In this document: piece by piece, positions 49,132-58,513 of the stretch
Layout of the letters: the number at the start of each line of letters is the position of its first letter
How positions within the stretch are numbered: the stretch's first letter is position 1
Assembly (NCBI GenBank): GCA_900103495.1
Contig: FMWZ01000017.1
Coordinates: forward strand, 23,903-87,902
Origin: Lachnospiraceae bacterium G11
GTDB lineage: Bacteria; Bacillota; Clostridia; Lachnospirales; Lachnospiraceae
DNA: 64,000 nt
Direction of reading: 5' to 3'
Position numbers and translations under genes: made by a program
The notes under the pieces: model-generated
Database searches by the model: none
Told to the model about the DNA's origin: nothing
The model's input: only the letters and a program-made list of their open reading frames with translations

Positions 49132-49203
49132 ATATGGGCGTGCAGTTGATTTTTCTCAATTGTCACGCAGAATATCGAAAGCAATTACAGGAGGATATTT
49201 CAA

Positions 49204-49887
49204 ATGGGAATTTTAACCAGATTTAAGGACATTATGAGCGCAAACATCAACAGCTTACTTGACAAGGCTGAAGATCCTGAGAAGATGATTGATCAATATT
49301 TAAGAAATCTTGAGAGCGATCTTGGAAGTGTTAAGGCAGAGACAGCAGCTGTTATGGCTGAGGAGAAGTCTGCAAAGCGTAAACTTGATGAGTGCACAGA
49401 AGAGATAGCTAAGATGGCTGACTATGCCAAGAAAGCAGTTGCAGCTGGCAACGATGACGAGGCTCGTCAGTTCCTTACAAAGAAGAGCGAGTTAACCGAG
49501 AAGGTTGACGCTTTACAGAAGCAGTATGATATCTGCACAGCAAACGCAGCTAAGATGCGTGAGATGCACGACAAGCTTGAGGAGGATATCAAGACTCTCA
49601 AGGGCAAGAGAGACACCTTAAAGACCAAGGTGAAAGTTGCAGAGACCCAGAAGAAGATGAGCCAGCTTGGTTCAGGACTTGAGTCTGCAGGCAACAACAT
49701 GGCTGCTTTTGACAGAATGGAAGAGAAAGTTAACAAGATGCTTGACGAAGCTGATGCCATGGATGAGCTTAACAAGACAGAGAGCAAGGAGTCTTTCGCA
49801 GATCTTGAGAAGAAGTACGATGGCAAGAAGGCAGCTCAGGCAATTGATGATGAACTTGCTGCACTTAAATCAGAACTTGGAATGTGA
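49204..49887 (+). CDS. PspA/IM30 family protein
   Basis: 227 residues, nearly all alpha-helical coiled coil. LTRFKDIMSANINSLLDKAE and PEKMIDQYLRNLESDLG are the PspA N-terminal signature. ESCRT-III-like PspA oligomers protect stressed membranes. It is followed after 12 nt by an SPFH/YdjI-type gene, the same pairing as in the Bacillus ydjFGHI cluster, so the two probably work together at the membrane. Confidence 0.92.
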   Translation: MGILTRFKDIMSANINSLLDKAEDPEKMIDQYLRNLESDLGSVKAETAAVMAEEKSAKRKLDECTEEIAKMADYAKKAVAAGNDDEARQFLTKKSELTEKVDALQKQYDICTANAAKMREMHDKLEEDIKTLKGKRDTLKTKVKVAETQKKMSQLGSGLESAGNNMAAFDRMEEKVNKMLDEADAMDELNKTESKESFADLEKKYDGKKAAQAIDDELAALKSELGM

Positions 49888-49899
49888 GGATAAGAGTCA

Positions 49900-50868
49900 A
49901 TGGGTATTTTTTCAAACCAGCTTCTAAACGTTATAGAGTGGAATGAGTCCCGCGACGATATACTTTTCTGGAAGTGGCATAACGATGAGATTAAGAAGGG
50001 TTCCAAACTTATAATCCGTCCCGGCCAGGATGCAATCTTTTTAAACGGCGGAAGAATAGAGGGTATTTTTGAGGACGAGGGAAGCTATGATATCGAAACT
50101 CAGATTATTCCCTTCCTTTCCACACTTAAAGGATTTAAGTTCGGATTCAATTCCGGTATGCGTGCCGAGGTTCTCTTTATCAATACCAAAGAGCACCTTG
50201 TAAAATGGGGCACAAAGAATGCAATCAACATTCCTGCCCAGGGTCTTCCCGGAGGAATGCCTATAAGAGCATTCGGAGTTTTGAGTGTTAAGATTGCCGA
50301 TTATCAGGTATTGATTGACAAGCTTGCCGGCGTTAAGAATCAGTATACTGTTGAGGATGTCAAGGAGAGAATCGTCTCCGAATTGGATCAGCTCCTTATG
50401 AGCTGGATTGCCAAGGAAGGCCACGACATGTTCAACCTTCAGGCAGATGCAAGAAGCATTGCCAAGGGTATTCAGGAAGAGCTTGACATGGATCTTCTCA
50501 AGATCGGTATTTCCTGTACCGATTTCAATATTGAGAGTTTCTCATATCCCGAAGAAGTTGCCAAGATGCAGGAGAAAGCTGCTGCACAGTCAATGGTTGG
50601 GGATGTTAACAAGTATACTCAGATGGCTATGGCCGACAGCATGGGCCAGGGAAACAATGCAGGCGGAAACATGGCTGCCAACATGATGAACATGCAGATG
50701 GGCATGATGATGGGACAGCAGATGATGAATCAGATGAATAACGCCAATGCGGGAGCACAGACAGGTGCACCTGCAGGAAACGGTACCATCCCCAAATTCT
50801 GCCCCAATTGCGGAACACCCACAAACGGCAACAAATTCTGCGGAAACTGCGGAACACAATTAGGCTAA
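49900..50868 (+). CDS. SPFH domain protein with C-terminal zinc ribbon (YdjI-like)
   Basis: 322 residues: an SPFH/band-7-like domain to about 215 (LIIRPGQDAIFLNGGRIEGI, FPYPEEV-type segment SYPEEVAKMQEKA), a Met/Asn/Gly-rich linker with MNMQMGMMMGQQMMNQMN, and a C-terminal zinc ribbon FCPNCGTPTNGNKFCGNCG. It resembles YdjI, which helps recruit PspA to the membrane in B. subtilis. Two CXXC pairs are intact. Confidence 0.9.
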   Translation: MGIFSNQLLNVIEWNESRDDILFWKWHNDEIKKGSKLIIRPGQDAIFLNGGRIEGIFEDEGSYDIETQIIPFLSTLKGFKFGFNSGMRAEVLFINTKEHLVKWGTKNAINIPAQGLPGGMPIRAFGVLSVKIADYQVLIDKLAGVKNQYTVEDVKERIVSELDQLLMSWIAKEGHDMFNLQADARSIAKGIQEELDMDLLKIGISCTDFNIESFSYPEEVAKMQEKAAAQSMVGDVNKYTQMAMADSMGQGNNAGGNMAANMMNMQMGMMMGQQMMNQMNNANAGAQTGAPAGNGTIPKFCPNCGTPTNGNKFCGNCGTQLG

Positions 50869-50880
50869 GATTATTTAAAG

Positions 50881-50908
50881 GCCCTCACTTACAGGTGAGG
50901 GCTTTTTT
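50881..50908 (+). terminator. Terminator of the PspA operon
   Basis: Stem GCCCTCAC/GTGAGGGC (50881-50888, 50895-50902), 6-nt loop, six Ts. Confidence 0.92.
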
Positions 50909-50975
50909 GCTTGCGGAACCTTCGTTTGTATTTTATAATTAAGAAAGGTAATTCTAGATATAGGAGCTGGCGGGG

Positions 50976-53900
50976 ATGAGTGTTTCTTTAGGGACTTCCT
51001 GGGAGAACGATTTTGAAAATGCTATCAGCGGTAACAGCGTAGGACTCATGTTCTTTGATGAGAATTACCGCTTAAGAAGGTTAACTGATATGGTTATTAA
51101 AGCAGGTTTTATTGATGAATCTGCTTTAGGTTTACTTGCTGACGAGATAAATTTTCCTTTGTCTTATCGTTCCATTGCTCACGACATTCATAAGGCGGGC
51201 AGCAAGAAAACATCTATATATCGAGAAATTCTTTATAACAATAAGGCTTGGGTTTTCAGAATCAAACCTTATGTTTTCGAAGATAATCACGTCTGTGGCG
51301 TTACCGTTTTAATGGTTGATATCACACAAACCAAGACGCTGGAGACAAGAACCCACACACTTATGAAGAATATGTCTGTTGCGGTGCTTGAAGGCCTTTT
51401 CTCAAGGGATACAGGTCTTGAGCTTCTTAACGTGACGGAATCCATGAGTATGCTCCTTGGCTACACTGAGGAGGAATATGAGAACATAGTCAAGACTGAA
51501 GACAAATTTATGTATCTTCAGGAGATGTTCCTCCAGCTTATGGCGATTTCAGATGTCGCCATCACCGGTGAAAAAGAGGCAATGTCTCAGTTTAGAATGC
51601 GCCGCAAGGACGGCAGGGTTATTTGGATTGAGGCAAGAGGAGAGGTTGTGGGGAATACTGTTCACAGATCCTTGCTTCAGTTTGTCCTTATAGACATAAC
51701 CAGAAGTTATGAGGAGCAGGAGAAGCTTCGTCTGGAGAAGAAGAAATTTGCGTATATTATCGAGATGACCTCGGATACGCTTTTTGAATACAATATTGCC
51801 AATGATGTGATGATCCTCGCAAAGCAAAAGGATGAGAGTGAAATAGAAACATCCATCGAAAACTATGCTTCACTTATTTCAATCGTGGGAAACACCCACC
51901 CTGATGATGAGGAGATTGTTTCCGAGTTTGCAGACGCATTAAGGGGCGGAGCGAGAATAATCAAGTCCACCTTCAGAAGAAAGATGGAAGATAACCAGTA
52001 TCACTGGTTAAGATTTGAAGGCCGGACCATTTATACAATAGAAGGTAATGCTGATCGAATCGTCGGAAGAATTACAAATGTGGACGAGGAGAAGAACAGA
52101 GAAGCAGAACTTATTAAGAGCTCGGAGAGAGATCCTCTGACAGGGCTTTATAATCATATGGTCTGCATTGAGAAGATTAAGAAACAGATGGCCAGAATCA
52201 AGAGCAATGAAGCAGGATATCTGGTTGTTATCGATGTGGACAATTTCAAGCGAATCAATGATGAGAACGGACATCTCTACGGAGATGCTGCTCTTTGCTC
52301 TCTTTCCGACGCAATGAAGGTCAACTTCCCTACAGGTATCAAGGGACGAATCGGCGGCGATGAGTTTATGGTATTTGTTAAGGGAATAGAAGTTGATGAA
52401 CTTAAGCAGAAGTTATCAAATGTCCTTAATGAGTTCAGCAAGTTAAGTGAGGACAATCAGGGGTCATTTACCCTTTCCTGCAGCATGGGCGTTGCTGTGT
52501 GCAGGAAGGATACCAAGGACTACGAAAGAGCCTTTGAAACAGCCGATAAAGCCCTTTATCTGATTAAGAAGACCGGTAAGAACTCCTACACCATCTGTGA
52601 GGTGGGTGACGATGTTCTTGAGGATGGTCACAGATACATCGCCGAGCAGGAAGAGAATGACGACGATTACGATAAGGAAAGCGCTCTTATTTCATCGGAT
52701 GATGATTTGATTGTGTTTGCGCTGGAACTTATGAGCAGCGTTAACAACTACAGAAAGGGCCTTGGTATCGTTGCGGACAGAGTCTGCAGCTATGTAGGTT
52801 TCGATGAGATGGCCCTTATTACGAGTTCTGCGGACGCCTATACGGTGAACTTTGACTGGACAGGAGATAAGGCACATCCCTATGCAAGAAAGCTTTATCC
52901 CAGGAATCAGCGTCAGAACTGGGGACAGATTGAAGAGATGTTCACAGACCAGACGGATTACGTGGTTATAAGAGGCAAGAGACTTGCAGAATTAAAGCTT
53001 GGGGAGTACGCGTCCATTCTGGTAGCCAGATTGCAGGCTTCGGAGTACGCAACCCAGTACATCGCATATATTGACAAAACCACAGACCGCTCCTGGGAGC
53101 ACGAGTCTGAGTTTCTTATCAGATTGACACATATGCTTGTCGGCAAGATTATTCAGATGCAGACTGATGAGCGCAACAGAGAAGAAATTGAGTATCGCAT
53201 AAACTACGATGCTTTAACAGGTTTGCCCAGCTATACCAAGTTCCTTGAACTTGCTGAAGAGTTCATAAAGAGCCATGTTCCCAGCGACACCATGGATTAC
53301 TATGTGTGCTACGGAGACTTTGTAAACTTCAACTACGTCAATGAACTCTATGGCTATAACACCGGTGACCACATCCTTGAACTTACGGGTAAGAGACTCC
53401 AGAGAGCTACAAAGGTGGCAATCTTAAGTTCCAGAATCACAGGCGACCAGTTTGTGGGACTCTGTGAGATAGAGAAGGGTGTTGATCCGGGAAGCAAGCT
53501 TCTTAGTAGCTTCAGCCAGTTTAATGATGTTGTCAAAATGCGCTATCCTCTGTGCAAACTTACCGTTATCTGCGGTATGTGCAAGGTTGAAGATGCGGAT
53601 GTGGGAATTTCCGTACTTGTGGACCGAGCAAATGCAGCCAGAAAGTATGGTAAGGAACAGGGCGAGAACGGATGCGTTCACTATACAAGAGAGATGTGGG
53701 AGCGTAACGAGGATGAGAAGCAGGTTTACGTCAACATAAACGATGCTTTGAACAATCGTGAGTTCCAGGTATACTTACAGCCCAAGATTAGCCTTAAAAC
53801 AGGCAAAATCGTCGGCGCCGAGTCTCTCGTAAGATGGAGAAAGCCTGACGGAACTCTCTTCTCCCCCGACAGATTTATTCCTATTCTTGAGAAGAACGGA

Positions 53901-54494
53901 TTTATCACAAAGGTGGATTATTATGTTCTTGAGGAGACATTAAGATACCTTAAGGAGCTTATGAGCGAGGGAATAGAGCCTATTCCCATTTCGGTTAACT
54001 TCTCAAGAGTTCACTACGACGATCCTCTTTTTGCACAAAGCATCATGGAATACCTGCAGACCTACGAGGTGGATCCGGGACTCCTTGAAGCCGAGGTTAC
54101 CGAGTATAACTATCTTCACGATATTAAGAGCCTTAACCCTGCAATCATCGAATTGCAGAAGCAGGGCGTTCTGGTTTCTATAGATGACTTTGGAAGCGGA
54201 TATTCATCACTTAATATCCTCTCCAAGGTTACCGCTGACATAATTAAGTTAGACAGACTGTTCCTTGAGGATATGGATAACCAGAAGGAATTCATAACTC
54301 TCCTGGCAGAAATGATTAACAGACTGGGATACCAGATTATTATGGAGGGCGTTGAGACCGAAGAACAGATGAAATTCATCGCCACCACAAAGTGTGACCT
54401 GGTTCAGGGATACTTTGTTTCAAGGCCTATGCCCATGCAGGAATTCAAGGCGTTCCTGTTAGATTACAATTCCAAGGCTAAACCTTGGAAATAG
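50976..54494 (+). CDS. Large PAS-GGDEF-GAF-GGDEF-EAL signalling protein
   Basis: 1172 residues, no membrane helix. Likely order: PAS-like segments (to about 370), GGDEF1 with intact GRIGGDEF (about 385-530), a GAF-like region (about 560-730), GGDEF2 with RITGDQF (about 740-900), and EAL (about 915-1165) with GAESLVRW, VNFSRVH, EVTEYN, IDDFGSGYSSL, IKLDRLF and EGVET. The first cyclase loop and the EAL site look intact, so it may both make and degrade c-di-GMP. A 17-nt gap separates it from pcrA. Confidence 0.88.
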   Translation: MSVSLGTSWENDFENAISGNSVGLMFFDENYRLRRLTDMVIKAGFIDESALGLLADEINFPLSYRSIAHDIHKAGSKKTSIYREILYNNKAWVFRIKPYVFEDNHVCGVTVLMVDITQTKTLETRTHTLMKNMSVAVLEGLFSRDTGLELLNVTESMSMLLGYTEEEYENIVKTEDKFMYLQEMFLQLMAISDVAITGEKEAMSQFRMRRKDGRVIWIEARGEVVGNTVHRSLLQFVLIDITRSYEEQEKLRLEKKKFAYIIEMTSDTLFEYNIANDVMILAKQKDESEIETSIENYASLISIVGNTHPDDEEIVSEFADALRGGARIIKSTFRRKMEDNQYHWLRFEGRTIYTIEGNADRIVGRITNVDEEKNREAELIKSSERDPLTGLYNHMVCIEKIKKQMARIKSNEAGYLVVIDVDNFKRINDENGHLYGDAALCSLSDAMKVNFPTGIKGRIGGDEFMVFVKGIEVDELKQKLSNVLNEFSKLSEDNQGSFTLSCSMGVAVCRKDTKDYERAFETADKALYLIKKTGKNSYTICEVGDDVLEDGHRYIAEQEENDDDYDKESALISSDDDLIVFALELMSSVNNYRKGLGIVADRVCSYVGFDEMALITSSADAYTVNFDWTGDKAHPYARKLYPRNQRQNWGQIEEMFTDQTDYVVIRGKRLAELKLGEYASILVARLQASEYATQYIAYIDKTTDRSWEHESEFLIRLTHMLVGKIIQMQTDERNREEIEYRINYDALTGLPSYTKFLELAEEFIKSHVPSDTMDYYVCYGDFVNFNYVNELYGYNTGDHILELTGKRLQRATKVAILSSRITGDQFVGLCEIEKGVDPGSKLLSSFSQFNDVVKMRYPLCKLTVICGMCKVEDADVGISVLVDRANAARKYGKEQGENGCVHYTREMWERNEDEKQVYVNINDALNNREFQVYLQPKISLKTGKIVGAESLVRWRKPDGTLFSPDRFIPILEKNGFITKVDYYVLEETLRYLKELMSEGIEPIPISVNFSRVHYDDPLFAQSIMEYLQTYEVDPGLLEAEVTEYNYLHDIKSLNPAIIELQKQGVLVSIDDFGSGYSSLNILSKVTADIIKLDRLFLEDMDNQKEFITLLAEMINRLGYQIIMEGVETEEQMKFIATTKCDLVQGYFVSRPMPMQEFKAFLLDYNSKAKPWK

Positions 54495-54512
54495 ATTTGG
54501 AAGGATTTTTTA

Positions 54513-56795
54513 ATGAGTATATATGACACCTTAAATGAGCAGCAGAAGAAGGGTGTGTTTACTACAGAAGGCCCGGTGCTTTTACTGGCGGGAGCCGGCA
54601 GCGGCAAGACCAGGGTCATGGTTCACAGAATTGCTTATCTTATAGAGGAAATGGGAGTCAATCCCTTTAACATTCTCGCCATTACTTTCACAAACAAAGC
54701 GGCGGGAGAGATGAGAAGCAGGGTCGATAAGCTTATAGGCTTCGGCTCCGAGCAGATTTGGGTAAGTACGTTTCATTCCATGTGTGTCAAAATCTTAAGA
54801 AGATTTGCAGACAAAATTGGTTATGATACCAACTTTGTCATCTATGACACAGATGATTCCAAAGCGATAGTAAAAGAGATATTTAAAAAGTTACAGTTAG
54901 ATTCCCTCCACATAAAAGAAGGCGCAGTGCGAGGGATTATTTCTCGTGCGAAAGACGAACTGATTAGCGTTGAACAGTTTGAGAAGGATGCTGCGTACGA
55001 TTACAAGGAAAGAAAAATAGCCGAGATTTATCGAGAGTATCAGACTACGTTAAAGAAAAACAATGCCATGGATTTCGATGATTTGATTTGTAACACAGTC
55101 AAGCTGTTTAAAGAGCATCCTCAGGTTTTGGCAAATTATCAGGAGAGATTCCAATACATCCATGTGGATGAGTATCAGGATACCAATACTGCTCAGTTTG
55201 AACTTGTAAGGCTCCTTGCGGATAAGAATAGGAACCTTTGCGTTGTAGGTGACGATGACCAGTCAATCTATAAGTTCAGAGGCGCAAACATAAGGAATAT
55301 TTTGGGCTTTGAAGAAACATATCCAAATGCCACTGTTATCAAGTTGGAAGAGAATTATCGCTCGACCCAGAACATTCTGGATGCAGCCAATGCAGTGATT
55401 CACAATAATGTAAGACGAAAAGACAAATCACTCTGGACTCGAAAAGATGGCGGGAATCCAATACACTTTAGACAGTTTGATTCTGCCGATGAGGAAGCTG
55501 AGTTTATTGCTTATGATGTCAAAAGCAAGGCAAGAGAACTGGGGCTGCCATATTCGGACTTTGCAGTTTTATATAGGACTAATGCTCAGTCTAATTTATT
55601 AGAGAAAGCATGTAAGCGGGCAGGTGTTCCAACCAAAATAGTTGGTGGCATTAGCTTTTTCTCCAGGAAGGAAATTAAAGACGTATTAGCTTACCTAAAA
55701 ACCATTGATAATGGCAAGGATGATTTGGCAGTTAAGAGAATCATCAACATTCCTAAAAGAGGAATTGGAGCTACGACTATACTTAAAGCTCAAGTGGCGG
55801 CAGATGAGGAAGGTATATCTTTCTATGATGTGTTAAAAAAGGCGAGGAGCATCCCTTCTCTTGCAAAATCTGCTGATAAGATTGAGAAATTTACAGACCT
55901 TATTGAGTATTTCAGACACAGACTTGAGAATTATACTGTGATAGATTTGATGGATGAAATTCTCGCAAAAACTGGATATATTCAAATCCTCGAGGAAGAC
56001 GGAGATGAAGATGCCCTAGATAGAATAAATAATATCAAAGAGTTAGAGGCAGATATCTTGGCATTTTATGAAAAAAATGAAGAAGCTACTTTGAGTGACT
56101 ACCTTGCAGATGCCGCGCTATTTACCGACCTAGATAAACTTGATGATGAAGATGTCCCCAAATTGCTTTTAATGACATTACATGCCGCTAAGGGTTTGGA
56201 GTTTCCTAATGTATATATTGCCGGAATGGAAGATGGGATTTTCCCATCGAGTCAAGCTAGAAGCTCAGAATCACGGGATGAATTGGAAGAAGAGAGACGT
56301 CTATGTTACGTTGGAATGACTAGGGCTATGAATGACCTTACCCTCACTTATGCCAAATATAGATTGTTATATGGCGGCTACGGTGGTGAATATCGTGCAG
56401 TCAGCAGTTTTATTCGTGAAATTCCGAATGAACTTCTCGATAATAAGCCCCAGGTGAGACGTACAAGGGACTTTGATGATTACGGAGATGACAACGTTTT
56501 TGCCTCATCATTTAAGCCCAAAGCCATTGCAAGGGCCAAGCAGACGGAGCGCATGCCCCAGATGGCCAAGGAAGTGAAGGCGCTGAATCAGATTTCAGGG
56601 CTTGCCAAGGGGTCCGATATGAACCTTGGGGACCTTGATTATACCGTTGGGGACAGGGTAAGACATATTAAATTCGGTGACGGAACCGTGACGAAAATTG
56701 ACAGGGAACCAAGGGATTACAAGGTCACGGTGGACTTCGATACAGCGGGTACAAGGATAATGTACGCCATCTTCTCCAAGTTGAAGAAGATATAG
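54513..56795 (+). CDS. pcrA: ATP-dependent DNA helicase PcrA/UvrD
   Basis: 760-residue SF1A helicase. LLAGAGSGKTRV (Walker A), AITFTNKAAGEM, HVDEYQDTN (motif II), VVGDDDQSIYKFRGA, LEENYRST, LMTLHAAKGLEF and CYVGMTRA are all intact; the C-terminal Tudor-like segment (VGDRVRHIKFGDGTV) binds partners such as RNA polymerase. It unwinds DNA in repair and rolling-circle replication. Codon use in the middle (about 54880-56450) looks AT-richer than at both ends. Confidence 0.95.
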   Translation: MSIYDTLNEQQKKGVFTTEGPVLLLAGAGSGKTRVMVHRIAYLIEEMGVNPFNILAITFTNKAAGEMRSRVDKLIGFGSEQIWVSTFHSMCVKILRRFADKIGYDTNFVIYDTDDSKAIVKEIFKKLQLDSLHIKEGAVRGIISRAKDELISVEQFEKDAAYDYKERKIAEIYREYQTTLKKNNAMDFDDLICNTVKLFKEHPQVLANYQERFQYIHVDEYQDTNTAQFELVRLLADKNRNLCVVGDDDQSIYKFRGANIRNILGFEETYPNATVIKLEENYRSTQNILDAANAVIHNNVRRKDKSLWTRKDGGNPIHFRQFDSADEEAEFIAYDVKSKARELGLPYSDFAVLYRTNAQSNLLEKACKRAGVPTKIVGGISFFSRKEIKDVLAYLKTIDNGKDDLAVKRIINIPKRGIGATTILKAQVAADEEGISFYDVLKKARSIPSLAKSADKIEKFTDLIEYFRHRLENYTVIDLMDEILAKTGYIQILEEDGDEDALDRINNIKELEADILAFYEKNEEATLSDYLADAALFTDLDKLDDEDVPKLLLMTLHAAKGLEFPNVYIAGMEDGIFPSSQARSSESRDELEEERRLCYVGMTRAMNDLTLTYAKYRLLYGGYGGEYRAVSSFIREIPNELLDNKPQVRRTRDFDDYGDDNVFASSFKPKAIARAKQTERMPQMAKEVKALNQISGLAKGSDMNLGDLDYTVGDRVRHIKFGDGTVTKIDREPRDYKVTVDFDTAGTRIMYAIFSKLKKI

Positions 56796-56841
56796 ATTTG
56801 TGCTATGATTTTTTTACATATAATGACGATTGGAGGGCACC

Positions 56842-57105
56842 ATGAAGCAGATGAATAGATTATTAAGAAGATACGGAACCAAGAGATTTGAGGAGCTTTT
56901 GGCAAGCGTTAAGCTGGGTGAACTGCTCGACAAGAAGGACGATGAGGATGATATTCTCAAGTGGATTCTTATTATAATTGGCGGCATTGTTTGTGTTGCT
57001 GCAATCGTTGGTATCATCATTTCAATCACAAAGAGATGTGAGAGAAAGAGACTGGAAGAAGAATACGACGATTTTGACGAAATCTACGGCTCCGAAGAGG
57101 AATAG
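56842..57105 (+). CDS. Small single-pass membrane protein
   Basis: 87 residues from the ATG at 56842 (GGAGGG site; an ATG 12 nt upstream lies over it). A basic N-terminal helix (RLLRRYGTKRFEELLA), an acidic linker (DKKDDEDD), one membrane helix (about 44-62) and an acidic tail DDFDEIYGSEEE. Not recognised. It lies between pcrA and the RNA methyltransferase gene and is probably co-transcribed with them. Confidence 0.7.
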   Translation: MKQMNRLLRRYGTKRFEELLASVKLGELLDKKDDEDDILKWILIIIGGIVCVAAIVGIIISITKRCERKRLEEEYDDFDEIYGSEEE

Positions 57106-57112
57106 GCAATAC

Positions 57113-58513
57113 GTGAAAAAGGGTCAGATAATCGAAGGAATCGTAGAGAGAGTAGATTTTCCTAATAAAGGCATTACAAGGACTTCGGAAGGAAACGTGA
57201 CAGTGAAAAACGCCCTTCCGGGCCAGAAAATATCCATAGGCATTTCTAAGGTACGAAACGGCAAAGCTGAAGGCCGTTTACTTGAAGTATTGGAAAAGAG
57301 CCCCCACGAGACGGGTGAAGTGTGTGAGCACTTCGGCGTTTGCGGGGGCTGTACTTATTTATCCTTTAAATATGATTCGGAGCTTGAAATCAAGAAGGAG
57401 CAGGTGAGAAAGCTTGTTTCGGAAGGGGCTTCGGCTCAGGAAGAGCCCTGGGAATTTCAGGGAATCAAGGCAAGCCCTGCACTTTATGGATACAGAAACA
57501 AGATGGAATTCAGCTTCGGAGACGAGTATAAGGGCGGACCCTTGTCTCTTGGAATGCATAAGAGAAACAGCTTCTATGATGTGGTAACTGTTGATACCTG
57601 TGAGATTGTGGATGAGGATTATCGCATGATCCTTTCCGCAACCCTTAAGTTTTTTAAGGACAGGAATGTGCCTTACTATCACAGACTGAAACACGAGGGA
57701 GTTTTGAGACACCTTCTTGTGAGAAAGGGACACTCCACTGGAGAGATTCTTGTGGGCCTGGTGGCTTCCACACAGAATCCGGAGGTTGCCAACGGAAACA
57801 CCAGGATGATGGAGGAATACAGGGATACGCTGCTGGCGCTGCCCCTTAAGGGAAGCTTTGCAGGGATTCTGTTAATCAATAATGATAATGTAGCGGATAC
57901 CGTCACCCCTGAGGCCATACATGTGCTTTACGGCCATGATTACTTCTATGAGGAATTACTGGGCCTTAAGTTCAAGGTGAGCACTTTCTCGTTTTTCCAG
58001 ACTAATTCCGCCGGAGCGGAAGTTTTGTATGATACAGTGAGAGAGTATGTGGGAGACGGTATAAAAAAGGGTGGTACCGTGTTTGATCTCTACAGCGGAA
58101 CCGGCACAATTGCCCAGCTTATGGCTCCTGTGGCCGGCAAGGTTATCGGTGTTGAGATTGTTGAAGAAGCGGTGGAAGCGGCAAAGGCCAATACCGCATT
58201 AAACGGCCTTTCAAACTGCGAGTTTATCGCCGGAGATGTTCTTAAAGTTTTGGATGATATAGAGGACAAACCTGATTACATTATCCTTGATCCTCCAAGG
58301 GATGGAATTCATCCAAAGGCCATTGGAAAGATTATAAATTATGGCGTGGAGAATATAGTTTACGTATCCTGTAAACCCACCAGCCTTAGGAGAGATTTGG
58401 AGATTTTTATAGAGAATGGTTATCGCCTTGTGAAGGCTGTGGCCGTAGATCAATTTCCTTGGACTTCAGGGGTAGAGACAGTAGCGTTACTTAGGAAAGG
58501 GGTTCTTCAATGA
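57113..58513 (+). CDS. rlmD: 23S rRNA (uracil-5-)-methyltransferase, RlmD/RlmCD type
   Basis: 466 residues starting with GTG at 57113, 7 nt after the previous stop; the longer frame from 56978 lies within the preceding gene. A TRAM-like N-terminus, 4Fe-4S cysteines in CEHFGVCGGC, the SAM motif FDLYSGTGTIAQL, LDPPRDGIHP and catalytic cysteine VSCKPTSL are present. It methylates uridine C5 in 23S rRNA. It overlaps the next gene by 4 nt. Confidence 0.92.
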   Translation: MKKGQIIEGIVERVDFPNKGITRTSEGNVTVKNALPGQKISIGISKVRNGKAEGRLLEVLEKSPHETGEVCEHFGVCGGCTYLSFKYDSELEIKKEQVRKLVSEGASAQEEPWEFQGIKASPALYGYRNKMEFSFGDEYKGGPLSLGMHKRNSFYDVVTVDTCEIVDEDYRMILSATLKFFKDRNVPYYHRLKHEGVLRHLLVRKGHSTGEILVGLVASTQNPEVANGNTRMMEEYRDTLLALPLKGSFAGILLINNDNVADTVTPEAIHVLYGHDYFYEELLGLKFKVSTFSFFQTNSAGAEVLYDTVREYVGDGIKKGGTVFDLYSGTGTIAQLMAPVAGKVIGVEIVEEAVEAAKANTALNGLSNCEFIAGDVLKVLDDIEDKPDYIILDPPRDGIHPKAIGKIINYGVENIVYVSCKPTSLRRDLEIFIENGYRLVKAVAVDQFPWTSGVETVALLRKGVLQ

